A DNA stretch of 64,000 nt from Pedobacter sp014947265 (GCF_014947265.1 NZ_JADCNK010000010.1:139496-203495), one strand, 5' to 3'; shown: positions 30,851 through 41,043, counted from the stretch's first letter. Notes: a model not told the origin generated them from the letters alone. Translations and numbers: made by a program.

Positions 30851-33331
30851 ATGTCTAATCTTTATAAGAAACTGTTATTTCTGATTGTTTTTACGGGTAT
30901 TTATGCCCTTGCCTCGGCCCAGGAAGTGGTAACCATTAATGGTAAAGTAACCGATGAATCCGGTGAAGTGATCCCTGGAGTTAATGTATATGCTGATCAT
31001 GGAAATGAAAAAACAATCACCGATCAAAAGGGAAATTTTAATTTATCTGTGAGCAAAACCACATCGACAATTAAATTCAGCTATGTTGGTTACATCACTA
31101 CCAGCAGAAATATTAATCTGAATCGTGATAAAATCACTTTGAATGTGAGCTTATCTCCCACAAAATCAGATTTACAACAGGTTGAAATAACCGGCAGGAA
31201 AGAAAAAACCTATAAAAATACCGCCACATTTATTGGAAGTAAATCAGAAATTTTATTAAAAGATTTACCACAATCGGTTTCTTATGCAAGTAAGGAATTG
31301 ATTGCAGATCAGGGTGCTGTACGGGTTGGTGAAGTGGTCAAAAACTTTAGTGGTGTAAATCAGTTCACATTCTACGATGACATCACTATCCGTGGTTTCA
31401 GAATTAATGGCGGTAGCAATACCCAGTTAATTAATGGCATGCGTACCAGCACTGGTTTCTGGAAACAGCCTCTGGCCAATTACCTGGAGCGTGTTGAAGT
31501 ATTGAAAGGCCCCTCATCAGCACTTTATGGCAATGCGAGTCCGGGTGGTGTGATTAACCGCGTAACCAAAAAACCTTTGGCAGAAACCCGTAAATCACTA
31601 AGCCTTTCTATGGGAAGTTACAACACTTTCCGTGCACTTGCCGATGTAACAGGACCTGCAAACAAAGATAGTACATTGCTTTATCGCTTAAACTTTGGTT
31701 ATGAGGATGCCAATTCATTCCGCGATTTACAATTTGACAAAAATATAGTTATTGCGCCATCACTCACGTTTTTACCTTCAAAAAACACCAGTTTAAATTT
31801 CGACCTGGTTTACAATGATTCAAAAAGTCGTTTAGATCGTGGACAATCCGTTTTTGGAAATGGAAACTTGTATTCTACGCCACAATCAACTTCACTAAAT
31901 ACAGGGAACGATCGGCTGAATGAGAAAACTTATAATGTTGCACTCTCGTTAAATCACCGTTTCAGTGATAACTTCAATTTTACAGCTTCTTACATGAAGA
32001 CAGGATACAGCGAAGATTTGTATGAGCACAGAAGTGCCAATGCCTATGCTTTAGATGCGACCGGAAAACCAGTAGATAATCTAATCGCCATGCAAATTTT
32101 TAATCGTATCCGAAAAAGGTATATTGATAACTTCTCAGGCTTTATTAATTATAAAATAAAAACTGGAAAAATTGAGCAAACCATTGTAGCCGGATATGAT
32201 TTTGCCAGTGAAAAACTTCCGGTTGGCGCTTCCCAACTAACGGCCAACAACTATCGTAATGCAGCAAATACTGGCGCGATCAGCTTTGTGAAGTCAGACT
32301 ACGATAAGGATCCAACCAATTATATCAAGCGCTTCCTTGTGGTAAATAATTTGCTGGTACCGAATGTACCATCTTTCAACCTGAATGACGTAATGGGATC
32401 ACAACGCATGCAGGATGATAGTAAAAACTTTTTTACCCAGGCTGCTTATGACCCAACCTACTATTTTCTACATGCTGGTTACGTACAAGACAATATCAAA
32501 TTTGGCAAATTACAGGCCCTGCTGGGTTTACGATATGAATATTATACAGATTTTGACAACTACCTTAAACCGACTGAAGCAAAAGCACACTCTAAAGCAT
32601 TACTACCAAGATTTGGTTTAGTTTACTCAGCCACAACAAACATTAACCTTTACGGAACTTACGTAATGGGTTATACGCCACAAACTGCTTCAGCAATTTC
32701 CAACCCAAATGCTGGCGGACCATTTGATCCTTTAAAAAGCAATATGATTGAATTTGGTGCAAAAACGAGTTGGCTGGATGATCACTTAACAGCCTCTGCA
32801 GCTATTTACCAGATTAAACAAACCAATGTGCTTTATCCTGCAAATATTGCCGGCCAACCAGATCTTTTACGTTCCGTAGGCGAAGAACGTTCAAGAGGGA
32901 TTGAATTCGATGTTATTGGCCGCATTATTCCTCAATTGAGCATATTGGCTTCTTATTCTTATAATCAGGCAATGATTACAGATAGTCCTGTTGCATCAGA
33001 AGTTGGTATACAGAAACCAAATGCACCTCATCATACCGCCAATATTTGGGCGAAATATAACTTTACTGATGGTATTTTGAAAGGATTAGGCATTGGTGCT
33101 GGTTCAAATTATGTAGATTCCAGAATTTTATCTTTGAATTTTAATCAAACGATTCCAAGCTATACTTTATTCAATGCTGCACTTTATTATAATGTTGGTA
33201 AGGTACAAGTACAGTTTAACATGAATAATATTACGAATAAAGTGCACTGGGTTGGCGGGTACGATTACTTAAGACTTTTCCCGGGTACACCATCAAATTA
33301 TTTATTTACGTTAGGTTATACTTTCAATTAA
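30851..33331 (+). CDS. TonB-dependent siderophore-type receptor
   Basis: An 826-residue outer-membrane receptor. A signal peptide (1-23, ending ALASAQ) is followed by a carboxypeptidase-regulatory-like domain (about 28-112, VTINGKVTDESGEVIPGVNV), a plug domain (LPQSVSYASKELIADQ, then GAVRVGEVVKNFSGVNQF, VEVLKGPSSALYGNASPGGVINRVTKKP) and a 22-strand barrel ending in the aromatic terminal residue, GYTFN. The plug resembles FhuA/FpvA-like ferric-siderophore receptors. The next gene, a PepSY membrane protein, begins 4 bases after its stop codon, a common iron-uptake pairing. A Fur-like dyad covers the promoter. Confidence 0.9.
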   Translation: MSNLYKKLLFLIVFTGIYALASAQEVVTINGKVTDESGEVIPGVNVYADHGNEKTITDQKGNFNLSVSKTTSTIKFSYVGYITTSRNINLNRDKITLNVSLSPTKSDLQQVEITGRKEKTYKNTATFIGSKSEILLKDLPQSVSYASKELIADQGAVRVGEVVKNFSGVNQFTFYDDITIRGFRINGGSNTQLINGMRTSTGFWKQPLANYLERVEVLKGPSSALYGNASPGGVINRVTKKPLAETRKSLSLSMGSYNTFRALADVTGPANKDSTLLYRLNFGYEDANSFRDLQFDKNIVIAPSLTFLPSKNTSLNFDLVYNDSKSRLDRGQSVFGNGNLYSTPQSTSLNTGNDRLNEKTYNVALSLNHRFSDNFNFTASYMKTGYSEDLYEHRSANAYALDATGKPVDNLIAMQIFNRIRKRYIDNFSGFINYKIKTGKIEQTIVAGYDFASEKLPVGASQLTANNYRNAANTGAISFVKSDYDKDPTNYIKRFLVVNNLLVPNVPSFNLNDVMGSQRMQDDSKNFFTQAAYDPTYYFLHAGYVQDNIKFGKLQALLGLRYEYYTDFDNYLKPTEAKAHSKALLPRFGLVYSATTNINLYGTYVMGYTPQTASAISNPNAGGPFDPLKSNMIEFGAKTSWLDDHLTASAAIYQIKQTNVLYPANIAGQPDLLRSVGEERSRGIEFDVIGRIIPQLSILASYSYNQAMITDSPVASEVGIQKPNAPHHTANIWAKYNFTDGILKGLGIGAGSNYVDSRILSLNFNQTIPSYTLFNAALYYNVGKVQVQFNMNNITNKVHWVGGYDYLRLFPGTPSNYLFTLGYTFN

Positions 33332-33335
33332 AATC

Positions 33336-34487
33336 TTGAAAAAATTTAAAAAAATAGCCGCTTTTATACACCTGTGGCTTGGCCTGATTAGTGGTGTTAT
33401 CATTACTATTGTAGCCTTTACAGGCTGTATATATGTTTTTGAAGAGGAGTTGTTTAATTTTTTCCATCAGGATATTGTTTATACAAAGGCAGCGGGTAAA
33501 CCATTGCCTTTGTATATTTTAGAAGAAAAGGCACAGAAGGCACTTCCTGCTGATGAAAAATTTAATCGTGTAGAAGTAAAATCAGATCAGTACGCTTATA
33601 TATTTTCAGCTTCTAAAGCCAATAAAAAGGCTAAATCAATTTTTTATCTTGGTCAGGTAGTGTATAGTAAAGATGTGTATATTGATCAGTTTAGCGGTAA
33701 GGTTCTCGGGGTTATTGATCTTAAACATGAATTTTTCAGTATAGTAAGACTGATTCATCAATATTTGCTATTTAAGAAGCCTATTGGGAGTTTTATCGTA
33801 GGCTCTTCTGTCCTCATGTTCTTAATGATTATTATTACAGGCTTTATCATCTGGCTTCCTAAAAAGCTAAAAAACATCAGACAACGCTTAACAGTAAAGT
33901 GGAATGCAAGGTTTAAACGACTTAACTGGGATTTGCACAGTACGTTTGGTTTTTATGTGATTCCATTTGCCTTGGTAATCGTTATCACTGGCCTGGTATG
34001 GTCATTTAAATGGTGGGAACTGGGCATTTACAAGTCATTAGGCACAGCTAAAAAGCCGGTTCTGTTAAGAGAATATGTACAATCTCCGGCTGAACATAAA
34101 AATAGCTTAGCCAGTAACCTGGCCTTAAATACGCTGATCAGATTAAATAAAGGGAATTACAAAGCGATCCTGCTAAATTATCCTGAAGACGAAAAAGCAA
34201 GTATGATGGCTACCGTTCAGATCATTAATTCGGGAGATGCCTGGCGGGGATTAAGTTATTTCTACTTCAATCCAAATACGGGTTCGCTTACGGATCAAAT
34301 GTTACATCAGAATAAGCCATTAGGTTTAAAATGGCGCAATTCAAACCTTGATATTCATGATGGTGGCTTATTTGGCTGGCCTACTAAGATACTCGCATTT
34401 ATCGCTGCATTAATTATTGCAACCTTGCCCACTACCGGATTTTTGATCTGGTGGGGGAAAAAGAAAAAAAAGAGGCTTTTGAACTGA
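33336..34487 (+). CDS. PepSY-associated membrane protein (PiuB-like)
   Basis: A 383-residue inner-membrane protein with a TTG start codon 4 bases after the stop of the receptor gene. It has four main helices: about 12-34 (LISGVIITIVAFTGCIYVF), 150-172, 204-225 and 350-372. Periplasmic PepSY-type regions lie between them. Conserved residues include HLWLGL at the start, HQYLL near 140 and DLHSTFGFY near 198; the histidines may bind heme. PiuB-like proteins are thought to reduce or release iron from siderophores after uptake. The last codons form one arm of a terminator (34469-34501). Confidence 0.87.
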   Translation: MKKFKKIAAFIHLWLGLISGVIITIVAFTGCIYVFEEELFNFFHQDIVYTKAAGKPLPLYILEEKAQKALPADEKFNRVEVKSDQYAYIFSASKANKKAKSIFYLGQVVYSKDVYIDQFSGKVLGVIDLKHEFFSIVRLIHQYLLFKKPIGSFIVGSSVLMFLMIIITGFIIWLPKKLKNIRQRLTVKWNARFKRLNWDLHSTFGFYVIPFALVIVITGLVWSFKWWELGIYKSLGTAKKPVLLREYVQSPAEHKNSLASNLALNTLIRLNKGNYKAILLNYPEDEKASMMATVQIINSGDAWRGLSYFYFNPNTGSLTDQMLHQNKPLGLKWRNSNLDIHDGGLFGWPTKILAFIAALIIATLPTTGFLIWWGKKKKKRLLN

Positions 34488-34501
34488 TCAAAAGCCTCTT
34501 T
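34469..34501. terminator. Bidirectional terminator embedded in a gene end
   Basis: A perfect 14-bp stem (arms 34469-34482 and 34488-34501) with a 5-base loop. The left arm is coding sequence for the last residues of the PepSY protein, and its TGA stop fills the loop. The arms are A/T-rich outside, so it serves both this operon and the convergent receptor gene at 34523. Confidence 0.82.
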
Positions 34502-34522
34502 ATCACTTATGTTCAGTTCCTT

Positions 34523-37258
34523 TTAAAAGTTAAAAGCCAATTTGGTAAAGAGTTTCCGACCATTAAAACCCATCTGAACCGCATCCCATGCACCACCTGT
34601 TTCACCATCGTAGGCAGAAAGTTTTGCGCCTTGTACGTAACCATAATCAGGATGAATATTAAATACGTTATCTGCACCAAAAAACACCGTCACTTTTTTC
34701 GAGATTTTGTAAGAAGCATAAACATCAGTAACCATTTTGCCTGAATAATTAAACTGTTCTAAAACCGTTTTGCTTGGATCATTATCCAGTTCAACCAATG
34801 GTGGATAAGTGTTTGCATAACCATAACCTAAAATCGAAATTTTGCCATAGTATAGAAAATGCGTTCCAACCATCCAATTACCAAACCCATAATCTAAGTT
34901 TAAGCCCAGTTTTACAGGAGGAGCAGATGCTTTAATATACGCTTGCTCCCTGTCACTAAAAAATGCCTGCTGATTTTCATAAGAACCATTTAAAGCATTC
35001 GGAATGTTAATTTTATCAATATTTAAATGATTTAAGTTTCCGGTAAATAAGACCTTAATACTTTTATTGTCAAAGCGCTTAGTATAATCTACAACTAAAT
35101 CCAATCCATAATTTGTGGTGTTAACTGCATTTGCAAAAAATTGTGCCTGTGATACATTCAATTGATTTAATATCGGCTTCAACGCTGGAATACTTTCATC
35201 AAACTGACCAGATAATACCACCCTGTCTTTAATATTAATGCGATAACCATCGAGGGTTACCGTAATTTCAGAAACTGGTTTCCACGAAAAGCCTAAACTT
35301 GCATTAACAGATTTTTCTTGTTTCAGATCAGGAATTCCGGCTGCTTTTGTAATTGGACTGTAGTTCGGCGCGATTTTGACCTCGAAAACCTTGCCTCCCT
35401 GCACGTTTGTAAAAGTATTGCTGAAATTAATTTGTTGTAGTGATGGTGCACGAAAACCTGTACTTATTGATCCGCGAACATTAAAATTGTTTGTTAATTT
35501 ATAACGGGTCGCAAATTTGTAATTACTGGTGAAGCCAAAATCATTGTAATTTTCTGCCCTAACAGCAACACCTATAAGCCACTTATCGGTAGCATCCAAT
35601 TCTGCATCAACATAAGCAGCAACATTAGATCGGCCTGCGTTAACTTCATCGCCTGGCTGATAACCCGGAAAACCTTGAGAACCTGTAGCTTTATCTGGGT
35701 TATAGTTAGAATACGAATCTTTTTCTCCTGCATAAATTTTATAGTTTTCATATCTATGCTCTAAGCCAAAAGCCAAATTCAAACCGGAGGCAACAGTTGG
35801 AATTGCCTTACTTAAATTAAAGTTGACTGTATTTTGCAAAAATGAAAAACCCCCATCATCAAAATGAGTTTTACCGGCACCAAGAGAAGCATTAAATGTT
35901 TGATCGCCATAAAAATGGAAATTATTACGTCCCAGTGTATTGCTTAAATCCCAGTTCCAATCTTTACCCCAGATCCCTTTTACACCTGCTGCAAAGGATA
36001 AATCCTGGATCTTAGTCTGGATGATCGGATCAAAATAAGTTTCTCCGTCTATTGTGGTTTGTAAAATAGGATTTCCGGCAACTCCGTCAGGAAAACGTTC
36101 AGGCCGCTCTGATAAATTTCTGGTATACGCATAAGCATCAGAGGCTTTTACATTACCTCCGCCAAATGAATAAATGACTGTTTTTGTATTTGCAATTGGC
36201 AATTCCATATTATACATTAAACCACCGGAGGTTACCGATCCATCACCAGTAGATCTCCTCACCGTATTAATAGGTAAACCATCTTTGGTACTTAAATCTG
36301 TATTCAGATTTTGCCTGAACGTTTTTCCATTAGCAAAAAAGTTTCCGGAGAAATTAATAAAACCATCATGCTTACCCAGTGCAACACCATAATTGGCACC
36401 TAAAGAAAATGCGTTCCCATCAATTGCACCACCCTGGCGATACTGCCCCAGTTCTTTAGCATAATGGGTGTTGTTTCTTGGATCATAATAACCTGAATAC
36501 CCTGTATTAACACTTAAAACGCCAACATCCTTTTTCAATATTAAGTTAATTACCCCTGCAATTGCATCCGATCCATATTGTGCCGATGCACCATCGCGTA
36601 AAATCTCAACACGATCTATCGAAGATTCCGGAATCGCATTTAAATCTGTTCCTGAATTTCCCCTACCCCGGGTTCCGAATACTGCTACAAAGGCTGTTTG
36701 GTGACGGCGTTTGCCATTTACCAAAACCAATGTCTGATCTGGCCCCAAACCTCTAAGCGTAGCCAAATCTATTTGATCTGCACCATCTGATCCGCTTTGT
36801 TTGTTAAAATTAAAAGACGGTGAAGCAGCATTTAAAATTGAAGTTAAATCCATTTTTGCAGTAGGCATGTTCACCTGATTAATCTTGATCACATCAACAG
36901 GAACAGACGTAAGAATAGAAGAGCGGCCTTTACCACGGCTTCCAACCACCACAAAATCGCCAAGATTTTGTGCACTTTCCGATAAAATAATTGTTAAAGG
37001 TCCGGTTGTTGTTACTACTTCTCTGGTTTCATATCCAATAGCACTGACAACTAAGGTTCCTTTATCAGAAACTGAAATCTGAAAATCTCCATTCTGATCG
37101 GTAACAGTACCCTTTCCTGTACCTTTCTCCTTAACAGAAGCTACTATAATTCCTTCTCCTTTCAATGTTGCAACCTTACCCTTTATTATATTTTGCGCAA
37201 AAGAGCTTATTGGGAGTAAATAAAGCCCAAACAATACATAAAATAGCTGTTTTTTCAT
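34523..37258 (-). CDS. TonB-dependent receptor
   Basis: A 911-residue outer-membrane receptor. It has a signal peptide (1-21, SSFAQ), a carboxypeptidase-regulatory-like domain (about 24-95), a plug (VPVDVIKINQVNMPTAKMDL, then LRGLGPDQTLVLVNGKRRHQ and RVEILRDGASAQYGSDAIAG) and a barrel with the C-terminal aromatic KLAFNF. The plug text and the vague siderophore-less style match receptors for unknown nutrients rather than SusC, and there is no SusD partner next to it. The ligand is unknown. It is convergent with the iron-uptake pair and shares their terminator. Confidence 0.88.
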   Translation of the reverse strand: MKKQLFYVLFGLYLLPISSFAQNIIKGKVATLKGEGIIVASVKEKGTGKGTVTDQNGDFQISVSDKGTLVVSAIGYETREVVTTTGPLTIILSESAQNLGDFVVVGSRGKGRSSILTSVPVDVIKINQVNMPTAKMDLTSILNAASPSFNFNKQSGSDGADQIDLATLRGLGPDQTLVLVNGKRRHQTAFVAVFGTRGRGNSGTDLNAIPESSIDRVEILRDGASAQYGSDAIAGVINLILKKDVGVLSVNTGYSGYYDPRNNTHYAKELGQYRQGGAIDGNAFSLGANYGVALGKHDGFINFSGNFFANGKTFRQNLNTDLSTKDGLPINTVRRSTGDGSVTSGGLMYNMELPIANTKTVIYSFGGGNVKASDAYAYTRNLSERPERFPDGVAGNPILQTTIDGETYFDPIIQTKIQDLSFAAGVKGIWGKDWNWDLSNTLGRNNFHFYGDQTFNASLGAGKTHFDDGGFSFLQNTVNFNLSKAIPTVASGLNLAFGLEHRYENYKIYAGEKDSYSNYNPDKATGSQGFPGYQPGDEVNAGRSNVAAYVDAELDATDKWLIGVAVRAENYNDFGFTSNYKFATRYKLTNNFNVRGSISTGFRAPSLQQINFSNTFTNVQGGKVFEVKIAPNYSPITKAAGIPDLKQEKSVNASLGFSWKPVSEITVTLDGYRINIKDRVVLSGQFDESIPALKPILNQLNVSQAQFFANAVNTTNYGLDLVVDYTKRFDNKSIKVLFTGNLNHLNIDKINIPNALNGSYENQQAFFSDREQAYIKASAPPVKLGLNLDYGFGNWMVGTHFLYYGKISILGYGYANTYPPLVELDNDPSKTVLEQFNYSGKMVTDVYASYKISKKVTVFFGADNVFNIHPDYGYVQGAKLSAYDGETGGAWDAVQMGFNGRKLFTKLAFNF

Positions 37259-37554
37259 ATTAATTTAGATAAATGTACAGGCAATATAAATATTGTAGCG
37301 ATAATTTTCATATAAAAACACCTTAAAACACAAAATACATATTAAAAATTAAAGAAAAACAACACAAAACAAACAAACAAGCAGATCCGATAGAAAAAAA
37401 TTAAACATTTTATCACAAATAATAAATCTCAAAAATATCACATCGTTATTATTTTGCTTTTAGAAATAAACTATACGCTATTTTCAGTCATAATTTCTTT
37501 AGGTTTATATTTTCTTGCTAACAAATGAATGACATAACCTTTATTTAAAAAGCA

Positions 37555-37562
37555 TATTTTTG
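37555..37562 (+). promoter_or_regulatory. TAnnTTTG -7 box for hscA
   Basis: TATTTTTG ends five bases before the hscA ATG at 37568. It lies in the 309-bp divergent gap 37259-37567, which is very A/T-rich and shows no other feature. Confidence 0.5.
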
Positions 37563-37567
37563 CTCCT

Positions 37568-39424
37568 ATGGCAAAAATATCAATTAACCTTGCTACAGGT
37601 TCGTTTCAGAAGGAAGAAATTATAGTTGGAATAGATTTAGGCACAACCAATAGTTTGGTGGCGTTTATCAATCCAGATAAAAATCCGCAGGTAATTAACG
37701 ATGCTGGCAAAGGAATATTGGTACCATCAGTAGTCTATTTTAATGGCCAGAATGAAGCGGTTGTAGGTAACGAGGCGAAAGAATACTTAACTACTGATCC
37801 CTCTAACACGATTTTCTCCGTTAAAAGGCTTCTTGGCCGATCCTATAAAGACGTAGCCGAACACGCCGCTATTTTTTCTTACAAAATTATTGACGACGAT
37901 ACCGATGCTTTGGTGAAAATCCAGGCTGGTAACCGTTTTTATACGCCTATAGAATTATCTGCAGAAATTTTAAAAGAACTTAAAGCAAGAGCAGAACATG
38001 CCTTAAAAACACCAGTTAACAGGGCTGTAATCACTGTTCCGGCTTACTTTAACGATAGTCAGCGCCAGGCCACCCGTGATGCAGGGAAACTGGCCGGTTT
38101 AGATGTGATGCGAATTGTGAACGAACCTACCGCAGCAAGTTTAGCTTATGGCATTGGTTTAGATCCTTCGCAACAAAAAACAATTGCAGTTTACGACTTA
38201 GGGGGAGGAACATTCGATGTATCTATTCTACAGATTCAAAATGGAATTTTTGAGGTTTTGGCCACAAACGGAAATACATATTTAGGTGGTGATGATTTCG
38301 ATAGGGCCATTTTAAACTATTGGCTGGAGAAAAACAATCTTGATGTAACGGTAGTTGCTCAGGATAACATTTTAATGCAAACCTTACGTTTACAAGCTGA
38401 AGCTGCTAAAAAAGCTTTATCGACCCAAAATTTATATAATGAACAGGTTGGCGAAATCTGGTGCACTCTGGATAAACAAACTTTTGAGCAATTGATTGCC
38501 GCAAAAGTGGAAGAAACCATCACAGCCTGTAAAAATGCATTGAAAGATGCTGATTTAACCTCTGCCGATATCGACGAAGTAATCTTAGTGGGCGGTTCTA
38601 CCCGTACACCATATGTAAAACAGGCCGTAGAGAATTTCTTCGGTAAAAAACCTCAAGATAATATCAACCCTGATGAAGTTGTCGCACTTGGTGCAGCCAT
38701 CCAGGCTGATGTTTTGGCCGGAAACCGTTCTGATATCTTATTGTTAGATGTAACACCACTTTCTTTGGGAATCGAAACTATGGGTGGTTTAATGGATGTT
38801 ATTATTGCCCGCAACAGCAAAGTACCTACTAAAGCAGGTCGCCAATACACCACTTCTATTGATGGACAGGTGAATATGAAAATTTCTGTTTACCAGGGTG
38901 AGCGCGATCTGGTTAAAGAAAACAGGAAACTTGCCGAATTCGATTTAAAAGGAATCCCTGCAATGCCTGCTGGTTTGCCAAAAGTAGATATCAACTTTTT
39001 ATTGAATGCCGATGGCATTTTAACCGTGCAGGCGATAGAATTGCGTTCTGGTGTTAAACAAGAGATCGAAATCACGCCAAGTTATGGTTTGAGCGACGAT
39101 ACGGTAGAAAAAATGTTGATCGATAGTATTACACACGCCAAAAGCGATGTGGAGCAACGGATGCTGATTGAAGCAAGAAGCGAAGGTGAACAATTGGTTT
39201 ACACGGCTGAAGGTTTTATCAAAAAACATGCAGAACATTTAAGCGAGACCGAAATTGCAGAAACCGTGGCACATATCGAATCGTTAAAAACAGCTTTAGC
39301 CTCACAGGAAAAAGATACCATTTTAAAGAAAGCAGATGAACTGAATGAATTTACCCGCCCATTTGCTGAGCGTGTAATGGATGCTGCGATTTCTACTGCA
39401 ATGAAAGGTAAGAAAATAGAGTAA
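37568..39424 (+). CDS. hscA: Hsp70-type chaperone HscA
   Basis: A 618-residue Hsp70. The nucleotide-binding domain has GIDLGTTNS (about 21-29), ITVPAYFNDSQRQAT, VYDLGGGTFDVS and ILVGGSTRTPYV; the substrate-binding domain follows DVTPLSLGIETMGG. The short length, the N-terminal extension MAKISINLATG and NTIFSVKRLLGRS match HscA rather than DnaK, and the DnaK acidic C-terminal tail is missing. HscA, with HscB, releases Fe-S clusters from IscU. The fdx and iscX genes of the same pathway are 35 kb upstream; hscB is not seen. It has its own -7 box and terminator. Confidence 0.85.
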   Translation: MAKISINLATGSFQKEEIIVGIDLGTTNSLVAFINPDKNPQVINDAGKGILVPSVVYFNGQNEAVVGNEAKEYLTTDPSNTIFSVKRLLGRSYKDVAEHAAIFSYKIIDDDTDALVKIQAGNRFYTPIELSAEILKELKARAEHALKTPVNRAVITVPAYFNDSQRQATRDAGKLAGLDVMRIVNEPTAASLAYGIGLDPSQQKTIAVYDLGGGTFDVSILQIQNGIFEVLATNGNTYLGGDDFDRAILNYWLEKNNLDVTVVAQDNILMQTLRLQAEAAKKALSTQNLYNEQVGEIWCTLDKQTFEQLIAAKVEETITACKNALKDADLTSADIDEVILVGGSTRTPYVKQAVENFFGKKPQDNINPDEVVALGAAIQADVLAGNRSDILLLDVTPLSLGIETMGGLMDVIIARNSKVPTKAGRQYTTSIDGQVNMKISVYQGERDLVKENRKLAEFDLKGIPAMPAGLPKVDINFLLNADGILTVQAIELRSGVKQEIEITPSYGLSDDTVEKMLIDSITHAKSDVEQRMLIEARSEGEQLVYTAEGFIKKHAEHLSETEIAETVAHIESLKTALASQEKDTILKKADELNEFTRPFAERVMDAAISTAMKGKKIE

Positions 39425-39434
39425 TTTCCGCTGG

Positions 39435-39469
39435 AAATCGGCAGTTTTCAGTTAACAGCTGCCGATTTT
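39435..39469 (+). terminator. Intrinsic terminator of hscA
   Basis: Perfect 10-bp arms AAATCGGCAG (39435-39444) and CTGCCGATTT (39459-39468) with a 14-base loop, then T and A. It lies 10 bases past the hscA stop codon. Confidence 0.75.
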
Positions 39470-39483
39470 AACCTAGTTGATTC

Positions 39484-39700
39484 ATCCTGAACTTGCTTCT
39501 ATAGATACGTCATTTTGAACTCGTTTCAGAATTTTTCCAGGTTATAAGCTGATATGACTTATGTTCCTTATACGTTTCAAATCTGCTTAAGATCTTCATT
39601 CCGATTTTTTTTTGGAAAGCAATACCAATGCTAATCGGCTCCGAAAGCCCCGCTTAACGCTTTACTTCGTTGCACTTCGTGTTCGCTATAATCGGGTTTA
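39484..39700. repeat. Long intergenic repeat, unit 1
   Basis: The first of two direct copies about 305 bp apart. Shared blocks are TGAACTTG, GTCATT with TGAACT, TTTCAGAAT, AGCTGATATGA, AATCTGCTTAA and then an exact 86-bp block (39615-39700) that contains CCCCGCTTAACGC, ACTTCGTTGCACTTCGTG and CTATAATCGGG. The 686-bp gap 39425-40110 holds these repeats and no gene. Confidence 0.8.
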
Positions 39701-39790
39701 ACTCACTAGGGCCAGCGTAAAAAACTCAGGTTGCAGGGTGCTTAAACAATTTCAATCGCCAGTTTCAGGTAGCAATAATACAATCGCATC

Positions 39791-40003
39791 ATCTTGAACT
39801 TGTTTGATAGATATGTCATTCTGAACTTGTTTCAGAATCTTTCCAGGCATAAGCTGATATGATCTTATGTTCCTTATATGGTTCAAATCTGCTTAAAATC
39901 TTCATTACGTTTTTTTTGAAAGCAATACCAATGCTAATCGGCTCCGAAAGCCCCGCTTAACGCTTTACTTCGTTGCACTTCGTGTTCGCTATAATCGGGT
40001 TTA
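39791..40003. repeat. Long intergenic repeat, unit 2
   Basis: The second copy. Its last 86 bases (39918-40003) are identical to 39615-39700, while the first part differs at scattered positions. A shorter relative of the core lies at 25634-25681, and the first bases may recur near 63939. Confidence 0.8.
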
Positions 40004-40110
40004 ATAGCGAGGGCTAACCAAAAAAACACTGGTTGATCTGCCCATAAAACAAACCCAAATCATTATCTTCGGTTAAGGATCATTGATCAAACATTCTGAT
40101 ACTTTAACCC

Positions 40111-41031
40111 ATGCTTAAAATCTTAATTCGCTTTCTCTTCATTTTCATTGTATATCAAGGTAGTGCCTCTGCGCAATCAGATACAAGCCTAATCAAAACT
40201 TATTTAAAAACCTTAACCAAAACGCCTCAATTCCGTAACCATACCAATATCGATCAACTCAATTTAACGGCAGATTATATCAAAACAATTTTTGAAAAGT
40301 CATCAGATAGTGTTTCCGCACAGGAATATCATGTTGATCAAAAAATCTATAAAAATATCATCTGCTCTTTTGGTACAGAAAATAAAAAACGGATTATCGT
40401 TGGCGCACACTACGATGTTTGCGGAGATCAGGAAGGTGCTGATGATAATGCCAGCGGTATAGTTGGTTTAATGGAACTTTCCAGGTTGCTTAAAGGTAAA
40501 AAACTCAATTACCGCATTGATCTTGTAGCTTATACTTTAGAAGAACCACCCTATTTCAGAACCGAATTTATGGGCAGTTACATTCACGCCAAATCATTAA
40601 AAGAATCAAAAGCTGAAGTATTTGGTATGATTTCACTCGAAATGATTGCTTATTTTAAGGACGAAGCCAAATCGCAATCCTACCCTTTAGGTATTTTATC
40701 AGTAAAGTATGGAAACAAGGGGAATTACATTACACTGGTTAAAAAATTCGGTTCTGGTGAATTTGTAAATCAGTTTTCTAAAAACTTTAAAGCAAGCAAA
40801 AGTATCTTAACTAAAACATTTGCCAGCCCACCTTCACTCCCAGGTATCGATTTTTCTGATCATTTAAATTACTGGAAATTTGACTACGATGCCATGATGA
40901 TTACCGATACCTCCTTTTACCGGAATAAAAATTACCACCAAAAAACCGATACCATGGAAACCCTCGATATACCAAAAATGAGCAAAGTAATTGATGGCGT
41001 TTATAATGGACTCATTTCTTTTAACCCATAA
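40111..41031 (+). CDS. Secreted M28-family metallopeptidase
   Basis: A 306-residue protein with a signal peptide (1-21, GSASA|Q). Zinc ligands of the M28 aminopeptidase clan are visible: H100 and D102 (VGAHYDVC), bridging D111 (EGADDNASG), the catalytic glutamate pair E144-E145 (TLEEPPYF) and a late histidine in NKNYHQKTDTMETLD (near 279). The single catalytic domain and lack of extra domains suit a periplasmic or secreted exopeptidase. It is followed by a small membrane protein 12 bases later. Confidence 0.88.
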   Translation: MLKILIRFLFIFIVYQGSASAQSDTSLIKTYLKTLTKTPQFRNHTNIDQLNLTADYIKTIFEKSSDSVSAQEYHVDQKIYKNIICSFGTENKKRIIVGAHYDVCGDQEGADDNASGIVGLMELSRLLKGKKLNYRIDLVAYTLEEPPYFRTEFMGSYIHAKSLKESKAEVFGMISLEMIAYFKDEAKSQSYPLGILSVKYGNKGNYITLVKKFGSGEFVNQFSKNFKASKSILTKTFASPPSLPGIDFSDHLNYWKFDYDAMMITDTSFYRNKNYHQKTDTMETLDIPKMSKVIDGVYNGLISFNP

Positions 41032-41043
41032 TAAATCCAGAAT

